Position numbers and translations under genes: made by a program | Assembly: GCA_043747875.1 (NCBI GenBank) | Contig: JAYTOI010000047.1 | Location: forward strand, 15,669-79,668 | DNA: 64,000 nucleotides | From: CADEED01 sp043747875 | Lineage (GTDB): Bacteria > Pseudomonadota > Gammaproteobacteria > Steroidobacterales > Steroidobacteraceae | Direction: 5' to 3' | Shown here: positions 44,170 through 52,508 of the stretch, piece after piece | Numbering within the stretch: position 1 is the stretch's first letter | Layout of the letters: every line of letters begins with the position of its first letter | The notes under the pieces: generated by a model | The model's database searches: none | Seen by the model: only the letters and a program-made list of their open reading frames with translations | Told to the model about the DNA's origin: nothing

Positions 44170-46752
44170 GTGTCCGCGCGTTCTGCATCGCACTGGGTGG
44201 TCGTCAAGTTCGGCGGCACCAGCGTTTCCACGCTCGCCAATTGGCGCAACATCGCATTCATCGCCAGGCGTCGCCTGGATTCGGGCGCACGCGTGCTCAT
44301 CGTCCATTCGGCGATCACCAAGATCACCGACATGCTCGAGAAGCTGCTGGTGGCCGCCCAGGCCGGCAGCCCGGATGAAGCCCTCGCGGCCATCGAAGAC
44401 CGCCATCGTCAGCTAACTACCGACCTCGGCGTGGGCGTGAGCCCGCAGCTGCAGGGATACTTCGACGAGCTGCGCCAGATGGCCAATGGCATCGCGCTGG
44501 TGCGCGAGCTGTCCGACCGCACGCGCGCCCGCGTCATGGCGAACGGCGAGCTCATGGCCACCGAGATCGGCGCACGCTATCTCAAGACGCAGCGCATCGA
44601 CGTCACGTGGATGGACGCACGCGAGATGCTGTCGGCCGAAGATCGCGGCGCGTCGGCGAAAGGCTCGGTGCTGTCGGCGACATGCTCGTTCGCGCCCGAT
44701 GCGGCCCTGGAGCAGCGGCTCGACGCGTCCACCCCGGCCGTCATCACGCAGGGCTTCATCGCGCGTGACTCCGAGGGCAACACCTGCCTGCTGGGCCGTG
44801 GCGGTTCGGATACCTCGGCGTCGTATCTCGGCGCGAAGCTGCGCGCCAAGGCCATCGAGATCTGGACCGATGTGCCGGGCATGTTCAGCGCGAACCCGCG
44901 CGCCACGCCGAGCGCGCGCCTGATCCGCGCGCTGCATTACGACGAAGCGCAGGAGATCGCCACCAGCGGCGCCAAGGTGCTGCATCCGCGCTGCCTGCTG
45001 CCGGCGCGGCAATACCAGATACCTCTTTATGTGTATGCCACGCAGAGTCCGGATCTGGAGGGCACCCTGATCACCGGGGAGTCCGCGCCGGGCGCACAGG
45101 TGAAGGCGGTCTGCAATCGCAAGGGCATCACGCTGATCTCGCTCGACAGTCCGGGCATGTGGCACCAGGTCGGCTTCCTGGCCGACGCGTTCGCGGTGTT
45201 CAAGGACAACGGCATGTCGGTCGACCTGGTGTCGACGTCCGAGACCAACGTCACCGTGTCGCTCGATCCGGCCGCCAACACGCTCGACGGCGAGATGTTA
45301 GGCAAGCTGCAGCGCGACCTGTCGAAGCTCTCGAACGTGCGCGTCATCGGCCCTTGCGCCTCCGTCTCGCTCGTCGGCCGCAACATCCGCGCCATCCTGC
45401 ACAAGCTCGGCGACGCGTTCGCGTTATTCGAGGAGCATAAGGTCTATCTAGTCAGCCAGGCCGCGAACGACCTCAACTTCACGTTCGTGGTCGACGAGAA
45501 CCAGGGCGACCGGCTCGTGGAGCAGCTGCACGACCTGCTCATCCGTCCCCTGCCGGGCGATCCGGTGCTGGGCCCGACCTGGGAGCAGCTGTTCGCCAAG
45601 CCCGAGGTGGTCGCCATGCGCGCGTTGCCGTGGTGGGCGGTCAAGCGCGATGAATTGTTAGGCGCGCTCGACGGGCGCGACAGCGCCTACGTCTACGACC
45701 TGTCGCAGGTGCAGGCGGCCGCGAAGGCGGTGATGGGGCTCAAGTCCATCGGCCGCGCATTGTTCGCGCTCAAGGCGAATCCGCATCCGGACATCCTGCG
45801 CACGGTTGCGAAGTCCGGCATCGGCTTCGACTGCGTATCGCTGGCGGAGATAGAGCACGTGTTGAAAGCGGTACCGGGCATCTCGCCCGACCGCATCCTG
45901 TTCACGCCGAACTTCGCGCCGCGGGCTGAGTACACGCGCGCGCTGGCGCTCGGCGTGCACGTGACCATCGACAACCTCTTCGTGCTGCAGCACTGGGGCG
46001 ACTCGTTCGCGGGCAAGAATGCTTTCCTGCGCATCGACACCGGCATCGGCCGTGGACATCACCATCACGTCAAGACCGCTGGCGCGCAATCCAAGTTCGG
46101 TATTCCGGCAGAGGAGCTCGATGAGATCGCGCGGCTCGCGAAGGCGGTCGGCGTCTCCATCAAGGGACTGCACGCGCACGCCGGCAGCGGCGTATTCGAC
46201 GTCGAGAACTGGACGCAAGTCGGCTCCGTGCTCGCAGGGCTCGTGAAGCGCTTCCCCGACGTGCGGCATCTCGACGTCGGCGGCGGACTCGGCGTGCCCG
46301 ATCGCGTCGAGGGTCGCATGCTGGATGTCGCGCGACTCGATGCCGCGTTGGCGAAGGTGAAAGCCGCGGTGCCGGACGTCGAGCTGTGGCTCGAGCCGGG
46401 GCGCTACCTGGTTGCGAACGCCGGCGTGCTGCTGGCACGCGTCACGCAGACCAAGTCGAAGAGCGGCATCCGCTACGTCGGCATCGCGACTGGCATGAAC
46501 TCGCTGATCCGTCCCGCGCTGTACGGCGCACATCACGACATCGTGAACCTCACGCGTCTCGCCGAGCCGGCGAACCTGTCGACGAACGTGGTCGGTCCCA
46601 TCTGCGAGAGCTCGGACTTCCTCGGCCACGACCGGCTGCTGCCGGAGTGCCAGGCGGGCGACGTGCTGCTGATCGCGACGGCGGGGGCGTACGGCCACGC
46701 GATGGCGTCCAACTACAACCTGCGTGCTCCGGCGGAAGAGCTCACGATCTGA
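44170..46752 (+). CDS. lysAC: Bifunctional aspartate kinase / diaminopimelate decarboxylase
   Basis: 860 residues joining the first and last steps of lysine synthesis. Aspartokinase domain: VVKFGGTSVSTLANW at the start, GRGGSDTSASYLGAKL, FSANPRATPSARLI. Two ACT-type regulatory repeats follow (ITLISLDSPGMWHQVGFLADAFAVF; about 310-450), the site for lysine feedback. PLP-dependent decarboxylase domain from about 500: the Schiff-base Lys is in ALFALKANPHPDIL, then HAGSGVFD, LDVGGGLGVP, LEPGRYLV and the closing CESSDFLGHDRLLP. This fusion is known from Xanthomonas and relatives. Starts with GTG 10 bp after a weak AAGGA. Confidence 0.93.
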   Translation: MSARSASHWVVVKFGGTSVSTLANWRNIAFIARRRLDSGARVLIVHSAITKITDMLEKLLVAAQAGSPDEALAAIEDRHRQLTTDLGVGVSPQLQGYFDELRQMANGIALVRELSDRTRARVMANGELMATEIGARYLKTQRIDVTWMDAREMLSAEDRGASAKGSVLSATCSFAPDAALEQRLDASTPAVITQGFIARDSEGNTCLLGRGGSDTSASYLGAKLRAKAIEIWTDVPGMFSANPRATPSARLIRALHYDEAQEIATSGAKVLHPRCLLPARQYQIPLYVYATQSPDLEGTLITGESAPGAQVKAVCNRKGITLISLDSPGMWHQVGFLADAFAVFKDNGMSVDLVSTSETNVTVSLDPAANTLDGEMLGKLQRDLSKLSNVRVIGPCASVSLVGRNIRAILHKLGDAFALFEEHKVYLVSQAANDLNFTFVVDENQGDRLVEQLHDLLIRPLPGDPVLGPTWEQLFAKPEVVAMRALPWWAVKRDELLGALDGRDSAYVYDLSQVQAAAKAVMGLKSIGRALFALKANPHPDILRTVAKSGIGFDCVSLAEIEHVLKAVPGISPDRILFTPNFAPRAEYTRALALGVHVTIDNLFVLQHWGDSFAGKNAFLRIDTGIGRGHHHHVKTAGAQSKFGIPAEELDEIARLAKAVGVSIKGLHAHAGSGVFDVENWTQVGSVLAGLVKRFPDVRHLDVGGGLGVPDRVEGRMLDVARLDAALAKVKAAVPDVELWLEPGRYLVANAGVLLARVTQTKSKSGIRYVGIATGMNSLIRPALYGAHHDIVNLTRLAEPANLSTNVVGPICESSDFLGHDRLLPECQAGDVLLIATAGAYGHAMASNYNLRAPAEELTI

Positions 46753-46768
46753 ACGGCCGTCGCGGTCT

Positions 46769-47224
46769 TCACACGAGCAGGGTGTAGCGCTGCTTGGGCA
46801 ACGCACCTGCGCCGAAGCGCTGGTAGAAGCGCTGGGCATCCGTGTTCCACTGTGGCGTCTGCCATTGCACCTCACGGATGCCTCGGACCGCGGCTGCGTC
46901 CCTCACTGCCCCCAGCAGCAACTGCCCGAGGCCGCGACCTCGCGCGTCAGCGCGCACGTAAAGGCAGTCCATGTGCAGGTACCGCATCGCGCTCCACGTG
47001 GAGAAGTCGACGGTAGCGGTTGCATATCCGAGCAGCGACGTCGGTTCGCCGACGGTCCATCCTAACAACCGAGGCAGCGGACCGAAGAACGCATCGGTGA
47101 GCCGTTCGCGCTGCCCGGTGTTTTCGAAGCGTGCCTGTTCGTACTCCGCGTGCTCCGCGCACAAGGCCACGAGTGCGTCGAGATCGGCCGGCCGCACCGG
47201 CCGCGCGCGCGATGGTTCGTTCAA
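46769..47224 (-). CDS. GNAT family N-acetyltransferase
   Basis: 151 residues. ARPVRPADLDALVALCAEHAEYE is the N-terminal strand-helix; MDCLYVRADARGRGLGQLLLGAV contains the acetyl-CoA loop (R-G-x-G-x-x-L), and TDAQRFYQRFGA is the usual motif B end. The substrate is not evident. It starts with TTG, overlapping the rhodanese stop as TTGA, so it is translationally coupled to that gene. Confidence 0.85.
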   Translation of the reverse strand: MNEPSRARPVRPADLDALVALCAEHAEYEQARFENTGQRERLTDAFFGPLPRLLGWTVGEPTSLLGYATATVDFSTWSAMRYLHMDCLYVRADARGRGLGQLLLGAVRDAAAVRGIREVQWQTPQWNTDAQRFYQRFGAGALPKQRYTLLV

Positions 47225-47634
47225 GCCACCACTTCCGCCGCCGCCGGCACCAGCTCGAAGCCCTCGTCGAGCCAACCCGTGACGCCGCCGGCCATGAGCT
47301 TCACGAGACGGCCCAAGCGGGCGAGCCGCAGCGCCGCGCGCGCGGCGCCGTTGCAATGTGGTCCCGCACAGTAGACGACGAAAAGTGTCTCGGCCGGATA
47401 TTCCGCCATGCGCGAGGCGATGATCTTGGAGTGCGGCAGGCTGATCGCGCCGCTCGCATGACCCTTCGCATACGACGCATGACTGCGCACGTCTAGCAGG
47501 ACGAAGCCCGGTGCGCCGGACTTCATGGCCTCGTGGACGTCCCAGCAATCCGCCTCGAACGTGAACTCCGCCTCGAAATGCGCAATTGCGAGATGCGATG
47601 CGGCGGCTGGGACTTGCGTGACTGCGTTGCTCAC
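47221..47634 (-). CDS. Rhodanese-like domain protein
   Basis: 137 residues. A single rhodanese domain: FVLLDVRSHASYAKGHASGAISLP, then the active-site loop VVYCAGPHCNGA with the cysteine nucleophile, and LAGGVTGW-like LMAGGVTGWLDEG. Sulfurtransferase or redox function. Start taken as GTG at 47634 behind GAGAG; the frame opens further upstream to 47901 but those residues are Arg-rich shadow. Divergent from the GlxA/FtrA-type regulator, a pairing seen in other genomes, where the regulator is thought to control it (inference). Confidence 0.83.
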   Translation of the reverse strand: MSNAVTQVPAAASHLAIAHFEAEFTFEADCWDVHEAMKSGAPGFVLLDVRSHASYAKGHASGAISLPHSKIIASRMAEYPAETLFVVYCAGPHCNGAARAALRLARLGRLVKLMAGGVTGWLDEGFELVPAAAEVVA

Positions 47635-47717
47635 GGTGACACTCTCGGTTGGTGAATGATGACGACGATGTTGCGGGAAGCGAGCGCGCCATACCCACTC
47701 AAAGGCTGCCAATTGTC

Positions 47718-48707
47718 GTGAAGATCGCGCCAACATCTCGTGAACCTGCGAACCGTCTCGTTGTGGCCATTGCCTACGACCAGCTCTGCAGCTTCGAATA
47801 CGGCTGCGTCGTCGAAATATTCGGGCTGCCGCGGCCGGAATTCGGCGACGACTGGTATCGATTCGTGACGTGTGCCGCGGATCCGGGGCCGTTGCGGGCA
47901 ATGGGGGGCCTCACGATTACAGGCGGAGGAAATCTCGACATCCTGAGAACCGCGGGCACGGTCATCATCCCGGGCTGGAAGGGTGCGGATCTTCCCCCAT
48001 CCCAGGAACTCGTCGATGCGCTGCGTGCGGCGCACGCGGCGGGCGCAAGACTGGTGACCATCTGCTCCGGCGTGTTCGTGCTCGCGGCGGCGGGGTTGTT
48101 AGGCGGTCTGCGCGTGACCACGCATTGGCGCTACACCGAGAAGCTCAAGGCGCGATATCCCGAGCTCGACGTCGATCCGAACGTGCTGTACGTCGATGCA
48201 GGACAAATCCTGACTTCTGCGGGCAGCGCCGCGGGGCTCGACTTGTGTCTGCACCTCGTGCGGCGGGACTTCGGTGCGAAGATTGCAAACCAAGTGGCGC
48301 GGCGCCTCGTGTTGGCGCCGCATCGCAATGGCGGGCAGGCCCAATTCATCGAGAGACCGGTGCAACGACATGCGAACGGGTTGTTCGCGGAAGTCATCGC
48401 GCGCGTCAGCGAGCGATTGCACGAGCCGCACTCCATTTCCTCGCTCGCAAACGCGGCGGCCATGAGTCCGCGGACGTTCGTGCGGCGCTTCCGGGAAACG
48501 ACGGGGCGACCGCCGCTGGAGTGGCTCATCGAGGCGCGCATAGAGCGCGCGCGTGAACTGCTCGAAACCACGGACCTCACCATCGAGGAGATCGCCGTGC
48601 GCAGTGGCTTCGGAGCGGCGGCATCACTGCGTCATCATTTGCGCCGCAAAGTTGCGCTCACGCCGCTCGACTATCGCGATCGGTTTGCGCCGGCAACAGC
48701 TACTTAG
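47718..48707 (+). CDS. GlxA/FtrA-type AraC family regulator
   Basis: About 329 residues. The N-terminal DJ-1/PfpI-like domain (VVAIAYDQLCSFEYGCVVEIFGLPRPEFG...VTICSGVFVLAAAGLL) resembles a glutamine amidotransferase fold with the conserved Cys in TICSG. The C-terminal AraC-type double HTH has SISSLANAAAMSPRTFVRRFRETTGRPP and LTIEEIAVRSGFGAAASLRHHLRRKVALTPLDYR. Likely an activator of the divergent rhodanese-GNAT pair. GTG at 47718 is chosen because upstream residues do not look conserved; GTG at 47649 is possible. Overlaps hisIE at the 3' ends by 4 bp. Confidence 0.85.
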   Translation: MKIAPTSREPANRLVVAIAYDQLCSFEYGCVVEIFGLPRPEFGDDWYRFVTCAADPGPLRAMGGLTITGGGNLDILRTAGTVIIPGWKGADLPPSQELVDALRAAHAAGARLVTICSGVFVLAAAGLLGGLRVTTHWRYTEKLKARYPELDVDPNVLYVDAGQILTSAGSAAGLDLCLHLVRRDFGAKIANQVARRLVLAPHRNGGQAQFIERPVQRHANGLFAEVIARVSERLHEPHSISSLANAAAMSPRTFVRRFRETTGRPPLEWLIEARIERARELLETTDLTIEEIAVRSGFGAAASLRHHLRRKVALTPLDYRDRFAPATAT

Positions 48708-49336
48708 CGCTGGCGCTCCTCGAGCGTCTGCACGACGGCGCGCAACGGAATGCCGCGCGCCCGTAGCAGCACCAGCATGTGGAACAGCAGGTCGGCGGAT
48801 TCTTCGACGACCTTGTCCTCGCCCTGCGCCACGCCGGCGAGCGCGAGCTCCACGCCTTCCTCGCCGACCTTCTGTGCGACACGCGCGATGCCCTTGCCGA
48901 GCAGCTTCGCGGTGTAGCTGGAGTCGGGCTTCTCGCTCGCGCGCTGCTCGATGACGCGCTCGAGCTTCGCGAGGAAGGCGATGCCCTGCGCCGCGCTGCG
49001 CGGCTGGTCGCCGAAGCAGGTCAGGGTGCCGTTGTGGCAGGCCGGGCCGCGCGGATGCGCCGTCACCAGCAACGTGTCGTTGTCGCAGTCCAGCGCGATG
49101 TCGACCACGTCGAGCGCGTGGCCGGTGGTCTCGCCCTTTTCCCACAGCCGCTGCCTGCCGCGGCTGTAGAACACGGCGCGTTGGCGCGCGAGCGTCTGCT
49201 CGAGCGCCTCTCGATTCATGTAGCCGAGCATGAGCACGGCGCCGGATGACGCATCTTGCACGATCGCCGGAACCAGTCCGTCGCCCTTGTCGAAGTCGAC
49301 GCGCGCGACATCGAAATCGGAAGGAGCGAAGCTCAC
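48704..49336 (-). CDS. hisIE: Bifunctional phosphoribosyl-AMP cyclohydrolase / phosphoribosyl-ATP pyrophosphatase
   Basis: 210 residues; steps 2 and 3 of histidine synthesis. HisI domain (1-115): LMLGYMNREALEQTL, DCDNDTLLVTAHPRGPACHNGTLTCFG with the zinc and magnesium ligands. HisE domain (120-205): KVGEEGVELALAGVAQGEDKVVEESADLLFHMLVLL, the paired E-E-x-x-E and E-x-x-D metal motifs. Starts with GTG, overlapping hisF's stop (GTGA). Last gene of the operon. Confidence 0.95.
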   Translation of the reverse strand: MSFAPSDFDVARVDFDKGDGLVPAIVQDASSGAVLMLGYMNREALEQTLARQRAVFYSRGRQRLWEKGETTGHALDVVDIALDCDNDTLLVTAHPRGPACHNGTLTCFGDQPRSAAQGIAFLAKLERVIEQRASEKPDSSYTAKLLGKGIARVAQKVGEEGVELALAGVAQGEDKVVEESADLLFHMLVLLRARGIPLRAVVQTLEERQR

Positions 49337-50100
49337 AGCCGCACCTCGATGCCCGCCGCCGCAAGAGTCGTTTTGAGATCGGGGATGGCGATGGTGCCGG
49401 AGTGAAAAACGCTGGCCGCGAGGGCCGCGTCAACGCCGGCTTTGATGAAGACCTCGACGAAATGCTCGGGCGCGCCCGCGCCGCCGGAGGCCACCAACGG
49501 CACGCTGCACACTTCGCGCACGGCCTTGAGTTGCGCGACGTCGTAGCCGCGACGCACGCCGTCGCTGGTCATGCAATTCAGCACGATCTCGCCGGCGCCG
49601 CGCTCCTGCACTTCGCGTGCCCACGACAAAGTGTCGCGGCCGGTGTTCTTCGAGCGGTTCGGGTCGCCGGTGAACTGGAACACGCGGTAACCGTCGGCCA
49701 CGTTGGCGCTGTCGATGCCGATGACGACGCACTGCGAGCCGAAGCGCAGCGCCAGTTCTTCGATGAGTCCCGGGTTCGTGATGGCCGGCGAGTTGATCGA
49801 GATCTTTTCGGCGCCCGCATTGAGCACGGCTTCGGCGTCTTCCACCGAGCGGATGCCGCCCGCCACGCAGAACGGAATGTCGAGTACGTTCGCGACGCGG
49901 CTGACCCAGTCGCGGTCGACACTGCGGCCTTCCGGGCTCGCGGTGATGTCGTAGAACACGACTTCGTCCGCGCCCTCGTTGCGGTAGCGCTCCGCGAGTA
50001 CGAGGATGTCGCCCACGATCTGGTGATCGCGGAAACGAATGCCTTTTACGACCTGACCGTCGCGGACATCGAGGCAGGGGATGATGCGTTTGGCAAGAAT
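49333..50100 (-). CDS. hisF: Imidazole glycerol phosphate synthase cyclase subunit, apparent ATT start
   Basis: 255 residues; with HisH forms the enzyme that makes imidazole-glycerol phosphate and AICAR. Both catalytic aspartates are present: IIPCLDVRDG near the N-terminus and GEIVLNCMTSDGVRRGYD. The family starts M-L-x-[KR]-R-I-I-P-C-L-D; here the matching codons are ATT CTT GCC AAA CGC, with GAAGGAG eight bases upstream of the ATT at 50100-50098. No ATG, GTG or TTG lies in frame nearby; the next ones upstream are deep within hisA and would add unrelated residues. The first 55 bases overlap the 3' end of hisA. A sequencing error in this codon is the alternative. Confidence 0.93.
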   Translation of the reverse strand: MLAKRIIPCLDVRDGQVVKGIRFRDHQIVGDILVLAERYRNEGADEVVFYDITASPEGRSVDRDWVSRVANVLDIPFCVAGGIRSVEDAEAVLNAGAEKISINSPAITNPGLIEELALRFGSQCVVIGIDSANVADGYRVFQFTGDPNRSKNTGRDTLSWAREVQERGAGEIVLNCMTSDGVRRGYDVAQLKAVREVCSVPLVASGGAGAPEHFVEVFIKAGVDAALAASVFHSGTIAIPDLKTTLAAAGIEVRL

Positions 50101-50822
50101 GGGCCTAACTCCTTCGGATCGATCAGTTCCTCGAGCAACGCCTTGCCGCTGATGGCGGCGGTGCTGCCGGTCTGTGCCAGGGCGACCAGGTCGGCGGCCG
50201 AGCGCACGCCGCCCGACGCCTGCCAGGCGAGCTGCGGATAACGCCGCACACCCTCGGCGTACAACGCCACCGCGGGCCCGGCCAGCGCGCCGTCGAGCTC
50301 GGCATCGGTGCACAACAGGTGCCTGAGGCCGTATGGTAGATAGGACTCGATGGCCTCCCACAAAGAGAGTTTCGACTCCTGGGTCCAGCCGCGCGTCAGC
50401 ACGCGCGGTACGCCCTGCGCGTCGTGGCGGATGTCGAACGCCAGCCCGACTTTCTCCGCGCCGTACTTCTTGAGCCAGCTCTGCACTTCGGCGGGCTGCT
50501 CGACGGCCGCGCTGCCGACGATGACGCGGTCGATGCCATTGCGCAGCAGGTCGTCGACGACGGCCGCCGAGCGCACGCCGCCGCCCACCTGGATGTGCAG
50601 CGCGCGTGTCGACGCCAGCCGCACGATGACGCTGCGATTGGCGAGCGTGCCGTCCTTGGCCCCGTCGAGATCGACGACATGCAGCCAGCTCGCACCCAGC
50701 GCGCGATAGCGATGCAGCAGTTCGTGCGGCTCGAGGTCGTAGCGCGTCTCGGCGTCGAAGTTGCCCTTGAGCAGCCGCACGCAGCGGCCATTGCGCAGGT
50801 CTATAGACGGAATGAGTATCAT
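50046..50822 (-). CDS. hisA: Phosphoribosylformimino-5-aminoimidazole carboxamide ribotide isomerase
   Basis: 258 residues; fourth step of the pathway, a TIM barrel with two phosphate sites. Catalytic Asp near the start in LIPSIDLRNGRCVRLLKG, HVVDLDGAKDG, QVGGGVRSAA, and the second catalytic region LLCTDAELDGALAGP, then WQASGGVRSAADL. The last 18 codons run into hisF, so the extra tail (ELGPFLPNASSPASMSATVRS) is coded by the overlap. Starts 4 bp after hisH's stop. Confidence 0.94.
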   Translation of the reverse strand: MILIPSIDLRNGRCVRLLKGNFDAETRYDLEPHELLHRYRALGASWLHVVDLDGAKDGTLANRSVIVRLASTRALHIQVGGGVRSAAVVDDLLRNGIDRVIVGSAAVEQPAEVQSWLKKYGAEKVGLAFDIRHDAQGVPRVLTRGWTQESKLSLWEAIESYLPYGLRHLLCTDAELDGALAGPAVALYAEGVRRYPQLAWQASGGVRSAADLVALAQTGSTAAISGKALLEELIDPKELGPFLPNASSPASMSATVRS

Positions 50823-50826
50823 TTTA

Positions 50827-51426
50827 TTAGGGTGATGTTTTCAAAAAATTGGCGAGGATGCGCGCGCCCACGACACTGGAGCGCTCAGGGTGGAATTGCG
50901 TCCCACAGAAGTTATCGCGGCGCGCGACGGCCGTGAAGTTGCCGCTGTAGTCGGTGCTCGCGACGCTGTACGAACCGAGCGGCACCGCGAAGCTGTGCAC
51001 GAAATAGACGTAATCGAGGCTGCTGACGCCTTCGAGCAGCGGATCGGGTTGGATCTGCGCGAGCTGGTTCCACCCCATGTGCGGCACCGGAATGCCAGGG
51101 GCGCGTCGGAGTTTCTCCACGTTGCCCGGGATCACCGCGAGTCCGTTGGCCGGGCCTTCCTCGGAGCGCTCGAACAGGATCTGCATGCCGAGGCAGATGC
51201 CTAGCAACGGTTGTTTGAGTTGCGGAATCAGCCGGTCGAGTCCTGAGAGGCGCAGGCGCGCCATGGCGTCTTGTGCCGAACCGACGCCTGGCAGCAGGAC
51301 TCGCGGCGCGCGCTGGATGACGGCCGCGTCGGCGCTGACGACGGAGTCTGCGCCCAGCCGCGACAATGCCGCGCGCAGCGACGCGATGTTGGCCCCGCCA
51401 CTGTCGATGATGACGACTGCGCTCAC
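50827..51426 (-). CDS. hisH: Imidazole glycerol phosphate synthase glutaminase subunit
   Basis: 199 residues, class I amidotransferase giving ammonia to HisF. Nucleophile Cys in LLGICLGMQILFE; the His-Glu pair in GTQFHPERSS. GWNQ and YFVHSF are HisH-typical. Starts with GTG overlapping the hisB stop (GTGA). Confidence 0.95.
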   Translation of the reverse strand: MSAVVIIDSGGANIASLRAALSRLGADSVVSADAAVIQRAPRVLLPGVGSAQDAMARLRLSGLDRLIPQLKQPLLGICLGMQILFERSEEGPANGLAVIPGNVEKLRRAPGIPVPHMGWNQLAQIQPDPLLEGVSSLDYVYFVHSFAVPLGSYSVASTDYSGNFTAVARRDNFCGTQFHPERSSVVGARILANFLKTSP

Positions 51427-52508
51427 AACATTCCTTTCGTGGTCGGCAGCTCGGCGCCTTCGCGACGGAAGGCCTGGCGCAATGCGCGGCCGGTGCCCTT
51501 GAAACAGGCTTCGATCATGTGGTGGGAATTATCGCCCGTGATGGTGACATGAATCGCCGCCTTGAGGCTCTCGGCGAGCGAGCGGAAGAAATGCGACACG
51601 AGCTCGGTGGGCAGCCCGCCGACCGTTTCGCGCGCGAATGTACCCTCGAACACGCCGTAGGCGCGTCCCGACAGATCGATGGCGACGCGCACCTGCGCCT
51701 CGTCCATCGGCAGTACGAATCCATAGCGCGCGAGTCCGAGCTTGTCGCCCAGCGCGGCGCGCAGTGCCTCGCCCAGCGCCAGCGCGCAGTCCTCGATCGT
51801 ATGGTGCTCGTCGATCTGGAGGTCGCCCGCGCACTTCAACGTGAGCGCGAAGCCGCCGTGCTTGGCGAGCTGCTCGAGCATGTGATCGAAGAACCCGATG
51901 CCGGTCGAGATGGAGATCGGCGTCGTGGCGTCTAGATTCACGGCCACGTCGATGTCGGTTTCCTTCGTCTTGCGCTTGATCGTCGCAGTCCGCTCGGTCA
52001 GCGACCTCAGGATCGCGGGCCAGGTCTGCGCGTCGGTGCCGTGCCGGCGGACCAGGCAGCCGCGCACGCCGAGATTCGTCGCGAATTCGATGTCGGTCGG
52101 ACGGTCGCCGACCATCGCGCTGGCGGCCAGGTCGACGGCGCGCTCACGCACGTAGCTCTCCACGAGCTTGATCTTTGGCTTGCGGCAATCGCAACCGTCG
52201 CTCTTTCGATGCGGGCACACGAACACCGCGTCGAATTCGATTCCCTGCGAGCTGAAGGCGTCGAGCATGAACTCATGCGGCACGTCGAAGGCTTCCTGCG
52301 GGTAGCTCGCCGAGCCGAGCCCATCCTGATTCGTCACCATCGCCAGCTTGAACCCCGCGCTCTGCGCCTGGCGCAGCGCCGCGAAGACACCTGGCATGAA
52401 GCGGATCTTCGCGATGGCATCCACCTGCTCGTCGGGTGGCTCTTCGATGAGCGTACCGTCGCGATCGACGAAGAGGACTTTGACACTTCCAGAGGATGAA
52501 TTGCTCAA
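51423..52508 (-). CDS. hisB: Bifunctional histidinol-phosphatase / imidazoleglycerol-phosphate dehydratase
   Basis: 361 residues, the enterobacterial-type fusion. N-terminal HAD phosphatase: VLFVDRDGTLIEEPP, VTNQDGLGSASYP, zinc-loop CPHRKSDGCDCRKPK, MVGDRPTDIEFA. Dehydratase from about 170: GIGFFDHMLEQLAKHGG, DEHHTIEDCALALGEALR, GDNSHHMIEACFKGTGRALRQA, with the paired His manganese ligands. Starts with TTG overlapping the hisC stop (TTGA). Confidence 0.95.
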   Translation of the reverse strand: MSNSSSGSVKVLFVDRDGTLIEEPPDEQVDAIAKIRFMPGVFAALRQAQSAGFKLAMVTNQDGLGSASYPQEAFDVPHEFMLDAFSSQGIEFDAVFVCPHRKSDGCDCRKPKIKLVESYVRERAVDLAASAMVGDRPTDIEFATNLGVRGCLVRRHGTDAQTWPAILRSLTERTATIKRKTKETDIDVAVNLDATTPISISTGIGFFDHMLEQLAKHGGFALTLKCAGDLQIDEHHTIEDCALALGEALRAALGDKLGLARYGFVLPMDEAQVRVAIDLSGRAYGVFEGTFARETVGGLPTELVSHFFRSLAESLKAAIHVTITGDNSHHMIEACFKGTGRALRQAFRREGAELPTTKGML

